A program made the translations under genes and the position numbers. From Echria macrotheca (lineage: Eukaryota; Ascomycota; Sordariomycetes; Sordariales; Schizotheciaceae): DNA of 64,000 bases. Below are positions 33,485-43,639 of the stretch, piece after piece. Positions within the stretch are counted from its first letter, which is position 1, and each line of letters begins with the position of its first letter. The notes beneath the pieces were generated by a model that ran no database searches, was not told where the DNA came from, and saw only the letters and a list, made by a program, of their open reading frames with translations. The stretch covers positions 186,001 through 250,000 of the forward strand of contig MU839831.1 of assembly GCA_030411725.1 (NCBI GenBank), in the 5' to 3' direction.

Positions 33485-34656
33485 ATGACAATGTCGCAAC
33501 AACCGATTGAGGACGAAGATGAATGGGAATACGAATACTCGCCAACAGAAACAGAGGCAGGTAATTAGGAAACTTGTTTTGACCGGTGCTGACCCATTAG
33601 ACGTACTACCTGACCTTGGACCTCTCAGTTCGCGATTTCCTTGAGCGGCGACCCGACGATCATGTCGTTCACAACACGCGAGGCGGATATCGAGTCTGGT
33701 ACAATCCGCTCTTCAATGGCGCCGAGCCGCACCCTTCCGATCCAGAGCTTATAGCAGATAATCATGACGATGGCGAGGCTGCCGAGCGCGAGGACCGAGA
33801 CCTCGAGAACATCGGGCTTTCCAAAGGTGACGAGGCGCGGCCACCAGTTGACCCCCAACTTCAACAGCCAGGAGGAAAAGAGGCAGCCGAAAAAGACGAT
33901 CCCAGTCAGTCGAGCGGCGAGATACAGATTCTGGACTTACACTCGGACGAGCCGCTAGTGTCGTATCGCAATCACATCTTCCGAGGGACATGGTTTGAGA
34001 ATATTGGGACAGAGATGATATTTGCTAGGCGAGAGGAGAACAGCCCCCTTCCGGTTCTGCGGCGTCTCGACCACAACATTGATCTTCTAGCCGCGAGTTC
34101 AGCTCGGATCCACTTCAAAGAAGCGACCATGATACCGAGAGACAATGCAGACGAGATCGAAGCCGGACTTGATCTCGATGGCAGGGAACAGCTTCCCGAG
34201 CGGTACAAGAAGAACGGAGGTATCTACATCCACGTAGGGGGAGACAAGACCGGACAGCGGCAACCACAAGCCCACTTCCTGGAAGATCTCATATCGCTGA
34301 AGCGCTCGCGCGGGGAGATGGATGAAGTAACCGTGCAGCCCTTGGAAACGAGACACAACGAGTTGATGGTGGAAGACGAAGCCGAGCAACGGCGCCGGAG
34401 AAAGTTGCACGTCGACCAACAACGAGCAATTCGGTGGCGCGAAGTTCGCAAAGTTGACCAAAATGCCACAGAATTGGAAGAGCATAACCGTGAGTCGGCG
34501 GCGCAATTCAGTCGAGGAAGGGGCAGGGGCAGAGGGAGAGGCAGAGGCAGAGGAAGGGGAAGGGGAGGCGGAAGAGGACGCAGCAGACGACCGCTTCTTC
34601 TCAAAACCACACAGAATGAGACCCTTCCCGGACCCAGAAACGGCACGTCTACATGA
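33485..34656 (+). CDS. TFIIIC subunit 6-like (triple-barrel) protein
   Basis: Modelled as exons 33485-33556 and 33601-34656 (375 aa). The first exon gives the acidic DEDEWEYEYSPTETE segment and the second begins TYYLTLDLS, together the start of the TFIIIC triple-barrel domain. Phase forces a GC donor (AG|GCAGGT) with acceptor CATTAG; the GT four bases later is out of phase. RGTWFENIGTEMIFA (about residue 135) fits the end of the barrel. The family joins the TFIIIC complex that recognises tRNA gene promoters. The C-terminus is an Arg-Gly repeat tract (34516-34585). An alternative frame over the same bases gives an acidic tail ending near 34720, so the true C-terminus is uncertain. A nearby second ATG at 33491 could also be the start. 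Confidence 0.72.
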
Positions 34657-35372
34657 TATCCCTTGGATGCTGAGCGGGCCGATGGCGCAGAAGTTTGGAC
34701 TTTATGATACCCAGTTTTAACTTTCGAGGAGCATGATAAGTCGAGATCTTGCCCAGACGCAATGTCTTTTCTTCAACGCGACCCTATCCGGATCGAATCT
34801 TGGGCGGAGTTGCGAGGTTTGCATTTCGCGAAGCCAGCGCTTCTTCCACGCGGTGACGTCGTCTGCTCTGAGTGGCAGGATTGACAACCGGGCACCAGTC
34901 TCGTGATTGCTGCCAGGAACCCGAGATCTGCAGGATGCTCCTCGCTTAATCACGTTGTGTGGCGAGCCATGGTAGCGATACCTTCATACTCACCGAGCTC
35001 TAGCGCTGTCTAAAGGTACTAGTACTTTATCCCACCACCCCGCGGATCCGAAACCGGGTGTGCCGTGCGTGACAGCAAGGCAAAGGCCCGAAGCACTTCT
35101 TGAATGTCCGTCGCTGGCCAGCTTTTCTGCTCTTCTTTCTCTCCCTCCAGTTTACTCGACGTCGTGGGACTTTCCACGGTGTACCGGATGGAGCGGCCCT
35201 TTGTTGGTTCGAGCATTAGTTTTCGAGATTAATCGTCTTTTTGCACCTGCCGGCGTTTCCGCGCATCGCCCCGCTTACTCAGAGACACACCGACACTGCC
35301 GCCCGCGGCTGCCCCATCTCCTCCGTGAACTCCTTCCTAAGATTGTCCCTCGAGAAGAAACGCAACGTCGAA
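34657..35372. other. Intergenic / promoter of the Vps62-like gene
   Basis: 34657-34720 may be coding in the alternative frame of the TFIIIC-like gene. The rest shows no gene. An in-frame upstream extension of the Vps62-like ORF from 35241 lacks features, and the ATG at 35373 directly precedes a membrane anchor. Confidence 0.45.
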
Positions 35373-36992
35373 ATGGTTTACCATATACGGCGATTAACCA
35401 TCGCCGCATCCGCGCTCGCGGCTCTCGTGTTCCTCGTATGGCTTCTGCCCCGCATCCTCAATCCGACCCCTCCCGACGACTTCGAACGGCGACGAGACCA
35501 ACAATGGGTGGAGTCGTCTCCCTACTGGATTGATCGCCAGCTATGCCGTTGGCTAAGTCTCTGCGGGATACAACATCTCAGATGGGATGCGCCAGCTATC
35601 TCGGACGCGCCGCCGGATGGTGGTGACCTGAGATTCGAGATCCTCAAAGCGCTAGCCCTGGGGTGGAGCGCCGAGCGAACCTTCGTCACCAAGAAATACA
35701 CGAGCAGTTGGGAGGAGCCACCTATGCAGAGCGATCTCAAGCGCAAACGGCTGGGAGCGCAAGGCACGGGCAGAATTCTCGAAAAGGTTCCGGATTACGT
35801 CCTCGAACACGCACCTCTCGTCCATCTCTACTCAAAGGAAAACTTCTGGCCCTCGACTATGATGGAGCACATCCGACATATGGAGCCCTTTGAGGACGGG
35901 GCTTCGTTGAACTGGACTGCTGCTTTGAACTTGGACAATCTGGGCGACCTCAACAAAGAGGAGGACATTGTCTTTCTTACAAGCACCGAGGACGTGGAGA
36001 ACAGGCCGGAATGGCTCCACAGCCGCGTGGGGATCCCTGTTCCATTCAGCGACGATGACTTCGAGGAGGACGATGGCGCGGAACACAAGCATCCCGAGGT
36101 GCCTGATGATTCAACATGGTGGGATGCCGACAGGACCCATCCGCCTCATCGGATTGTTGATCCGAGCAAACGCCCGGCCAAAGAACGTCGCCCGCACCAG
36201 AGGCGCCTTTATGACGAAGGCCAGCGTCCGCTGGGTGGAGATGTTCCTGTTGACGAAAAGAAGACGAATCCACCGGGGTACTCGGAAGGACCAGCAGTGC
36301 TTATCCTTGTCGACAAGGGAGCGGGGATTGTGGATGCCTTCTGGTTCTTCTTTTACAGCTATAATCTCGGCCAGACGGTGCTCAATATTCGATTTGGCAA
36401 CCACGTCGGCGACTGGGAGCACTGCATGATCCGGTTCGAGCATGGCGTCCCGCGGGCTATGTTCCTAAGCGAGCATGCTGGCGGCAAGGCGTATGCCTGG
36501 AAGGCGATGGAGAAGAAGCGACTCAAGGGCAGCGAAGCCGAACGACCTGTTATTTATTCGGCTGTGGGCAGCCATGCCATGTACGCGCTGCCGGGCCTAC
36601 ATCCTTACGTGCTGCCGTTCAAGATGCTCAAGGACGTAACCGACAAGGGGCCTCTTTGGGATCCGGCGCGCAACCATCTCGCCTTCTGGTACGACTACGA
36701 GCTTGGTCTGGAGGAGGATGCCAACCCCACCAATGAGACGAGGAAGAGCCTGGAGCCGGCAGCGTCCAATCCCGATCTCCCGACTTCGTGGTTCTACTAC
36801 GAGGGGTTCTGGGGCGATGACATTTACCCGTTGAGCGACCGGCGTCAATGGAGGCTCTTTGGCGAGTATCACTATGTTGTTGGTCCGCTGGGTCCGAAGT
36901 TCAAGTTTCTCGAGAGACGGAAGGTGTGCCAGACGGATAAGTGCATCATCGTGGAGAGCATAGAGGCGGGTGAGAAGTCTGCATGGTATTAA
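35373..36992 (+). CDS. Vps62-like protein (vacuolar sorting family)
   Basis: The single exon encodes 539 aa from ATG 35373 (context CGAAATGG). A basic start followed by a hydrophobic segment (about residues 8-28, AASALAALVFLVWLLP) looks like a signal anchor. The body matches the fungal Vps62/DUF946 family: DYVLEHAPLVHLYSKENFWP (about 143), WWDADRTHP, VDAFWFFFYSYNLGQ, a RFGNHVGDWEHCMIRFEHG core (about 350), VIYSAVGSHAMY, and a FWGDDIYPLSDRRQ motif near the end. Yeast VPS62 mutants mis-sort vacuolar proteins; the biochemical role is unknown. An acidic linker (SDDDFEEDDG) lies before the core. No nearby gene points to a partner. Confidence 0.9.
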   Translation: MVYHIRRLTIAASALAALVFLVWLLPRILNPTPPDDFERRRDQQWVESSPYWIDRQLCRWLSLCGIQHLRWDAPAISDAPPDGGDLRFEILKALALGWSAERTFVTKKYTSSWEEPPMQSDLKRKRLGAQGTGRILEKVPDYVLEHAPLVHLYSKENFWPSTMMEHIRHMEPFEDGASLNWTAALNLDNLGDLNKEEDIVFLTSTEDVENRPEWLHSRVGIPVPFSDDDFEEDDGAEHKHPEVPDDSTWWDADRTHPPHRIVDPSKRPAKERRPHQRRLYDEGQRPLGGDVPVDEKKTNPPGYSEGPAVLILVDKGAGIVDAFWFFFYSYNLGQTVLNIRFGNHVGDWEHCMIRFEHGVPRAMFLSEHAGGKAYAWKAMEKKRLKGSEAERPVIYSAVGSHAMYALPGLHPYVLPFKMLKDVTDKGPLWDPARNHLAFWYDYELGLEEDANPTNETRKSLEPAASNPDLPTSWFYYEGFWGDDIYPLSDRRQWRLFGEYHYVVGPLGPKFKFLERRKVCQTDKCIIVESIEAGEKSAWY

Positions 36993-37290
36993 TGCATCTC
37001 TTGGAGCATTTTTGGGATACGTGATACCCTCGTGGAGGACGGCGTATGGATGGACAAACACAGACTACCTAGACGGCGTATTCGGAATGAATTATTACTT
37101 TGTCACTATTTGACGTGCTCTTTGTGAAGTTCGTCGTTTGTGTTACCAGGTGTCAACCACGCATGGCGACATGGTCCAGGATAATCTACCACGGGTGACG
37201 TTGTGGAACTATGGACTGGATACACCTCTTTCCTAGGCCAGTACATGACTTCCTAGTCTCCGTGGCCACCTAGATTGGCCCACGAGGCTT

Positions 37291-37437
37291 GTAACAGATG
37301 ATACGATATGTTAGTCTGGGAAGGAGCACCCTCGTGGGATAGCAGAAGCACACAGACCACAACCACCTGTATTTAGCCAGTCGCGTGGGCTCATCCTCTC
37401 TTCCATCAAACAAGCATCCTCAGCACCAGTCTCTCAG
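37291..37437 (+). repeat. Dispersed repeat, copy 1
   Basis: This matches 58955-59096 in the same orientation. The clearest identical blocks are AGGAGCACCC, TTTAGCCAG, AAACAAGCATCCT and AGCACCAGTCTCTCAG. The copies differ by scattered substitutions and small gaps. Each lies 0.5-0.65 kb upstream of a gene on the + strand. It could be a small non-autonomous element or a duplicated promoter module. Confidence 0.75.
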
Positions 37438-37822
37438 ATGGATTTCATATTCGGCCTCGCGGATTGGCTAATCACCCGTGCTGTCCAGCGGGACACTGGG
37501 ATCTTGTCACGAATCTTTTTCAACAGCTGTTTGGTGTCCTTCACGAGTCGCTAAGTCGTCATGGTCCTCCGGCAGGTACGAGGTTTCCCGATGCCCAGGT
37601 TTAAGATCCCCTTAACATGAGCTCGGGTAAGACACTCGACCCAGCTGGCTTGGGTCCGTCCTGTCAACCGGAACCCGCGCTCTTCCCGGGATAGGCTCAG
37701 CGTTTCACAGTCTTGAGTCCTGCAGACAGTAAGACTAGATGCAACAGCTTATGGGATGCACTTTATGGCTGTCTGTGCATGGTTCTACTCTGCCAGATGT
37801 CGCTTACCGCGGTAGTAAAGGG

Positions 37823-37830
37823 TATAAATA
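37823..37830 (+). promoter_or_regulatory. TATA box of the small Cys-protein gene
   Basis: TATAAATA lies 234 bases before ATG 38064 and is followed by an A/C-rich leader typical of fungal 5' UTRs. Confidence 0.65.
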
Positions 37831-38063
37831 GACAGTTCTATCGGTCTCTAGAGAGTTCATATCCTCCACCGAGGCGCAACTATCAAACAAATCCTACAAC
37901 CACGAGGAGCATCAACCGTCTTACTCTCGCATCAAACTCGAAACTATCCACTCTGAAGACCACATTTCCGGAACGTATCACCACATCATCACCACTTTCA
38001 ACAGCCAAAAACCTCACACCTCCACACATCCCCGAAGAAAGTCTAGCACCAAAAACAAAAAAG

Positions 38064-38369
38064 ATGTGCACCGACCGAGACAAGAGCGTCCGGTGCATAA
38101 ACAACGAGTGCCCCAAGGGCCGCTACCTCATCCCCACCATCATGCCCAAAAAGCACACCGATGTCTGCGTGGCCGCTCAACAGCGGGCTATCGCCGCGAA
38201 CGCGGTGATCCAGGAGCAGAATGCGACGACGCGGAGTCCGTTCCTGTGTCGGGAGGGCGATGCGACCTACGAGTTTAACCCGGTCCCCTATGACGTGGTT
38301 GTTATTTGTGATGATTGTAAGGCGGCTATTAATGCTGTTGCTGAGGCGGCGGCTGCTGGGAGGGGGTAG
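38064..38369 (+). CDS. Small cysteine-containing protein, unrecognised
   Basis: This is 101 aa from ATG 38064 (context AAAAAGATGT). The upstream part of the same open frame is leader-like and sits just after the TATA box at 37823, so I exclude it. Cysteines pair up in the N-terminal VRCINNECPKG (Cys-x4-Cys) and the C-terminal VVICDDCKAA (Cys-x2-Cys), with single Cys residues in DVCVA and FLCREG. The pattern suggests a small zinc-binding or disulfide-free cytosolic domain. There is no signal peptide and it ends in an alanine-rich helix. I do not recognise the family. The strong core promoter and clean leader are the main support for it being real. Confidence 0.6.
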   Translation: MCTDRDKSVRCINNECPKGRYLIPTIMPKKHTDVCVAAQQRAIAANAVIQEQNATTRSPFLCREGDATYEFNPVPYDVVVICDDCKAAINAVAEAAAAGRG

Positions 38370-39633
38370 GTACCTGGAAGGGAGGGAGGGAGTTGGGGGG
38401 TTTTCCTCCTGGGTGGAGTTGACCTGGGATGGAGGCGGATTGGTTACTAGGGTGATGAGGTTGGAGACGGGGGAGGGAGTATGTTTGGATCAGGCATGAG
38501 AGCGTTGCTTTAAGTGGGATGTATCATTATTAGTGGTGGGTATGGTTTTGGCGTTTTGGCGATACACTCAAGGGGGATAAGGCCGTGGATTTGGTTTGTT
38601 GAGCATAAGAATAACGGGAAGGTCGTATTGTTACATTGAACATTGTACTTGCCAAGGGGATAGCAATACAAAATGGATGTTCGCCAAGATGTGCTTTTTT
38701 TTCTCCATGTACTTCCTTATTCAATGCGTACGTAGAATTCGTTTAATCAAAGAGTATTAAGTCGTTACCTATGCAAAACTCGCCAGACATAGCGCATCCA
38801 TATCATCCATTGCGGCTACCATATATCTGGATGGTGAGACTTTATATGTGCGCTTGTTGAAAGGGTATGCTCAGACTAGATACACAGGTAGAAACTAGGT
38901 AGAAATGAAATCATCACGTGTCTTGTCAAAGACTCACGGCAATCATGGGGGACGGCCTTGACCGGCAAGTGGAAGGTGAAAGGAATCCTCTGATTATGTC
39001 TGACGAGTGTTAATTTTAGCTACCTAGGTAGCTAGTTTCTCTAAGCTCAGTATTAGACCCTATGTAGTCGCCCTAACAGCCAACTAGTGTGACAATGGGA
39101 TATCGATAATGCAAGACTAGCAAGATATTTCCGATAAGACTGATGATGAAAGGCTGGCACCATGTATCTGCAAGGCATGGTGCAAGACATGGACTTTTTT
39201 CCAGCTGGAGAATCGAATGCTGCGCTCGAATCCCTTCGCACAACTTGCAAATCCAGGAAAATTTGTGATTCTTGACAGCCGCGCCGTGTATACAATGCAT
39301 TGACGGGTCCAACACAAAGAATAATAACAAAGTCTTTTGTGGGGAGGGCGCGAACAATAGCGACAGCTTCGGACGACAGAGCCTGTTCCAAACACCAGAC
39401 GACTAATGCAAAGCTCAGAGCCTACCTCCACCGAACAAGCGTCTAGTTCGCCGTCTCACAAAAATACCATTTAAAATGGATTTCGTCCGGTGTTTTACGA
39501 TACCCTTTCCTCACCAGCACCGCGCTGCGAGCTTTCCACACAACAGAAAACCTCACATCCCTTCCGCAACTCTTCTTCTCATCTTGAACTTGCAACAACA
39601 GCAAACCTCTCAACCTGAGAAGAACCTGCGGCC
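38370..39633. other. Intergenic with an 18-bp palindrome
   Basis: No gene is seen over 1.26 kb. A perfect palindrome TAGCTACCTAGGTAGCTA spans 39017-39034. A leader-like region rich in C/A precedes ATG 39634. Confidence 0.5.
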
Positions 39634-40896
39634 ATGGCGATGGCTACCACCCTCCTGGCTCCCGCCATCCTCCTCGCCTTCTGGCTATGGGGCTACATCG
39701 ACAGCAAGATCTCGGCGCGCTACAGCGCCCAGTACAAGCCGTACCCGATCCGCCAGAACCCGACCTACACGCCCTCCCGCGACGTCAGCGTCGTCTCGTG
39801 CATGCTCAACCCGGAGCCGCTATTCATCTCGCGTCTGGCGAGCTGGCTCCGCAACGATCCGTCCGAGGTAGTCCTCTCGACCCGCGCCGCTTTTGTCGGT
39901 AAAGTTCAAGCCGCCCTCGACTCCTGCGACTTCGACACATCCAAGGTGCGCATCGTCGTCGCCCCCGACAGCCTCCCCGGCTTCCGCGGGCAGATGGTGA
40001 CGGGCCTGCGCGCAGCACGATGCCCCATCATCGCCAAGGTCGACGGCCACATCCTCTGGGGCGATGAATACCTCGTCCACATGCTCGCCTCGTTCGAGGA
40101 CCCCTCCGTCGGCGCGTCCGGCGGCGCCATGACCGTCTTCATCGCACCTGAACGCCAGAACCCCGAGTCCGTCACGCCGGCCGAGGTGGCCGCAACCAAG
40201 ATGCTCTTCGGCGCCGCGCGGTGCTGCAAGACCGACATCTTCGCGGCCGCCCGCTTCCGCTGGATCATCGCCGGCGGCTCGGTGCTCTACCGCGCGGCGC
40301 TGGTGACCTCTGACGCTTTTGTTGCTGGCTTCATGAACGACATCTGGCACTCCCCCTTCGGCAGGCGCACGCGCCTCGACACGGGCGACGACACCTTCAT
40401 CTCGCGCTGGATCGCGCGCCAGGGCTATATTAATGCGGCGCAACAACTCCCCGCGACCGACGTCTCGCGCGTGCCGAAGCGCAGCGCCCACGCCTTCGTC
40501 ATGCAGCTCATGCGCTGGGAGCGCAGCACGATCCAGTCGCACCTGCGCACGGTATTCTGCGCGGGCGAGGTCCCGCAGGTCTGGTCCCACCCGCTCGTCG
40601 CGCGCAAGACGATCGAGCGCCTCCTGCGGGACGTCATCGCCGCGGTACACGTCTGCGCCTGGGTCGTCTCGCTGCTCAATTTCCCCTTCTTCACCGTCGC
40701 GCTGCTCTGGTACTACGTCAGCCGGATCGTCTCGAAGCACCGCGCCTTCTTCGCTCAGTACCCGTACATGAGCCGGCACTGGTGGGCTGCTGTCGGGGTT
40801 GACTACCTCGCCATCATCCTGTCGCCCCGGGTCTGGCTGACGCTGGGGACTGAGGAGTGGCACTTGGGCGAGAAGGTCAGCAAGAAGACGACTTGA
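39634..40896 (+). CDS. Family 2 glycosyltransferase (Cps1/hyaluronan-synthase-like)
   Basis: The single exon encodes 420 aa. An N-terminal signal anchor (about 5-22) precedes a cytosolic GT-A domain. It begins RDVSVVSCMLN where relatives have the first strand, then KVDGHILWGDEYL in place of the usual acidic metal-binding motif, FRWIIAGGSVLYR, DTGDDTFISRWI (the third acidic motif) and QLMRWERS (the QxxRW processivity motif, about residue 288). Two or three membrane helices follow (about 330-355 and 385-405). This is the layout of fungal type-2 polysaccharide synthases needed for hyphal growth in several species. It is shorter than many relatives. The DxD position shows a single Asp, so activity is likely but not certain. 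The coding region is unusually GC-rich. Confidence 0.88.
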   Translation: MAMATTLLAPAILLAFWLWGYIDSKISARYSAQYKPYPIRQNPTYTPSRDVSVVSCMLNPEPLFISRLASWLRNDPSEVVLSTRAAFVGKVQAALDSCDFDTSKVRIVVAPDSLPGFRGQMVTGLRAARCPIIAKVDGHILWGDEYLVHMLASFEDPSVGASGGAMTVFIAPERQNPESVTPAEVAATKMLFGAARCCKTDIFAAARFRWIIAGGSVLYRAALVTSDAFVAGFMNDIWHSPFGRRTRLDTGDDTFISRWIARQGYINAAQQLPATDVSRVPKRSAHAFVMQLMRWERSTIQSHLRTVFCAGEVPQVWSHPLVARKTIERLLRDVIAAVHVCAWVVSLLNFPFFTVALLWYYVSRIVSKHRAFFAQYPYMSRHWWAAVGVDYLAIILSPRVWLTLGTEEWHLGEKVSKKTT

Positions 40897-41593
40897 TCAG
40901 ATGATGAGTAAGTCATCTTGAGAACAGAAAGGGATGAATCTACGGAGAGCTCAGGACGCTAGGTCCGCTCTCTTTCGCAGATAAGTAACCTTGCAAGCCT
41001 TTTGGGTCAGTGAGGTTTTTTGCAATCCACAAAATGAAAATAAAAAATGTTTTTGGTCACAAAAAAAAACTGCAACAAAATTGGTTAATTGAATCGTGAT
41101 TGTGATATAGATCTGTACATTCTGTACGTACATGTTTGTGGAAGGGAGGAGGTTGAAAGAAGCATATCAACTCGCACAAAGCATGTGGCGGGGAACCCCT
41201 GCGCTCCTTAACTCCCCTTACCCATCTGCCTGTCCCCCCTTCCCCCCTTTTGCCCCATCACACAGACACACACACAACAATGCCACACAAAATCGTTGGT
41301 ACAACGTAAATCCCAGACAACATTCCATTCTGCACATCCTCTGCAAGCTGGCCGATGGATTACGTGCATTCTATAGATTCTGTAGTAGTGGTAATCACTA
41401 TGTTCTACTTGTACTCAAGATGAACAACCGTAATGTACCACTCTCTCTCGCCTCCGTCTGTTTCACCTGACATTTCAACCAGTCTCGGGAGCAAAATGCA
41501 GCTGAGCCCCACATCAGCATAGCCCGCACCAAACCCCTTCCGCAAACCAAGATGCTTCTTTCCACTTCCTAAACCAGTTCTCCTCCATGGATA
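40897..41593. other. Convergent intergenic region
   Basis: This 0.7 kb lies between the 3' ends of the glycosyltransferase gene (+) and the MFS gene (-). It is AT-richer than its surroundings, with an A9 run near 41059. No gene is seen. Confidence 0.5.
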
Positions 41594-43639
41594 TCACCGC
41601 TTCGCCTGCCGGATGTCTTTCCAGCCAATACCGAACGCCAACACAAAAGCGGCAAATCCCGCTCCGGCCGTCATGTAGAACACCCGATTGATGCTTCTCG
41701 ACACTGCAAGTAACACCTGCGCTTCTTCCGTCCTATTACCTGCCGTCAAGTTGGCCGCATTGAGATCGCCATGGATAAGCGACTCAGGATCGACAGAGGG
41801 CGCGTAGCGCGGGATCAGTGTACGTAGGCCGATAAGGAAGATTGTCTGCGCCAGACTCAGAAAGATGGCTGCTCCCATGGTATGTCCAAACATCAGGAAC
41901 GATGTGCCCATGGCAATGTCTTTGTCCGCGAGATAGTTCTGGAGAGCTATGATGGGCTGTTCTCTCGTCAGTGCCAGAATGACTGCTAACAATGACATTT
42001 TTCACCTACCATTTGCATACCCAGCCCGCGCCCTGCGCCAAGAACAATCTGGAAAGCAATCCATGTGATCTTTGAGGTTTCAGGAGTATATGTGGATATC
42101 AGACCGGATCCTAACGTTATCAGGGCACCCGACGCAATGCTCCACGGCAAATAGTATCCCGTTTTTCCAACTGTCCATGGGGTCAGTGAGCTGAACTTGT
42201 GCCCAAGAAAAACAATACCTGCCTATTACACCTGACGTCACAGCGGCAATAATCTGCGAGACAATTGTGGGAAGGAGGTAGGTGCCACTGATGAGAGGCG
42301 AGGCACCCTCGACGGTCTGAAAGTAAACCGGAAGGAAGAAAGTTGCGCAGAACGTGGTCGCGACTCCGAATGCCATGACAAGACAACTGCACAAGACGAT
42401 GCGCTTGCACACAATCCTCGGGGGCAAGATGGCATCGTCACCCTTGTAACATGTCGTCCACGAAAAGATCAAAAACGCCACGGCGGCTCCGCTGAGCAGG
42501 CCAATGACTAGCGGACCGCTCCACGGGTGGCCGTTGCTCCCGTACTGGAGCGCCATCAGGACCATGATAACAGCTGGTGCGAGAAGACAAAGTCCTGTCA
42601 GATCCAGCTTGTTCCACGCGAAATGCAGCGCGATCTGGAGGTTGATCTTGAAACCGGCAGGACGAGGGATGTGGATGAAGAATAGCGGCAAGGCGCACAA
42701 CGCCCCTGCGGGAAGGTTGATATAGAAACCTAGAGAGCAATAAGCGACTGGCCTTTTCGACAGTACAGAATGCTTACACCATCGCTAGTTCATGTATTCC
42801 GTCAGGATACCGCCGATTAGGGGACCAAGCAGACCGCCGATCTGGGAGACTGTCACGTTCGTTAGACCCGCCAAGGTTGCCTGGTTGACTGGCTTTACAT
42901 ACTTCCCATCCCAAGCCCAATAATTGCCGGCCGTTGAGCCATGGGTACGCTTGCGGCAACCATGGCTAGAACGCCGTTGGTGATGCCGGCTGCCCCCAAA
43001 CCCGCTACAGCGCGTCCGATGATCAGAGTGTGTGACGCTTGCGCGGAGCCACAAATCAGAGAGCCAATTTCGAAGATTACGAAGAACGACAGGAAGGTTT
43101 CCTGGGTCTGTTAGCCATTTGCCGGAAGGGTCGAATCACATAGGCTGCTGACCTTCAGAGGAAGATAGGTAAAGAGTTTGCCAGTCAGGGGCTGGAGGCT
43201 CGCGCTATTACTCGATCAGCATCGACCTCATGCTTCCCGAGATGACAGGGGAGACCTACTTGGCCAGTTGGTAGGCGGCGCCATACCATCCAATGTCGCT
43301 GATGGAGTGAAACTCGGCCGAAATTCGAGGGACAGCCTGCAGGCACAGACTGTTAGCCGGGGAGCGACGGAAACGTCATGCGCTTACGGTAGAGATAATC
43401 GATGCGTCCAAAAGGGAGAGGAACATGATGGGAATGGTCGACAGGTTGAGGAGCCAGATCTCGGCCTTGGACATGGGCGCGTCCTCTTCCGGGTTAGTTC
43501 CCGAGATAGGTTGAGTGAGACCAGCGTCTTCCACAGCTTCTGCAGCGGCGGCCTTCTCGGTCATCGGGATGCCGGACTCCGAGTCCAATGGCTCTGGCCG
43601 TGCTGTGTGGGCTTTCCGTGGCCATTTGATGGACAGCAT
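41594..43639 (-). pseudogene. MFS drug/toxin-efflux-type transporter, TAG-interrupted
   Basis: Eight exons on the minus strand: 43639-43388, 43336-43260, 43204-43153, 43107-42903, 42849-42778, 42729-(42232), 42170-42010 and 41956-41594, with phases agreeing at every junction. The product is a 14-helix DHA-type major facilitator: LLDASIISTAVPRIS in helix 1, GWYGAAYQLANASLQPLTGKL in helix 2, IIGRAVAGLGAAGI, QIGGLLGPLIGGILTEY (the antiporter motif C region), CFYINLPAG, and RGLGMQM further on. In the conserved WRWCFYINLP segment the first Trp codon is TAG (42787-42785), truncating the protein after helix 5. The exon-6 donor is ambiguous: GTGTAA at 42231 keeps the frame, while the better-looking GTATTG at 42218 does not. 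Apart from these points the gene is intact, so this is a recent pseudogene, a strain polymorphism or a sequence error. Confidence 0.72.

Larger units (their letters stand above)
36993..38063. other. Intergenic with one dispersed-repeat copy
   Basis: No gene is seen. It contains a degenerate repeat (about 37291-37437) and the core promoter of the small ORF at 38064. Confidence 0.5.

Noticed and set aside
39820..40863. 347-codon ORF antisense to the glycosyltransferase gene
   Set aside because: It mirrors a very GC-rich coding strand, is full of Arg/Asp/Val/Gly from reversed GC-ended codons and has no motif.
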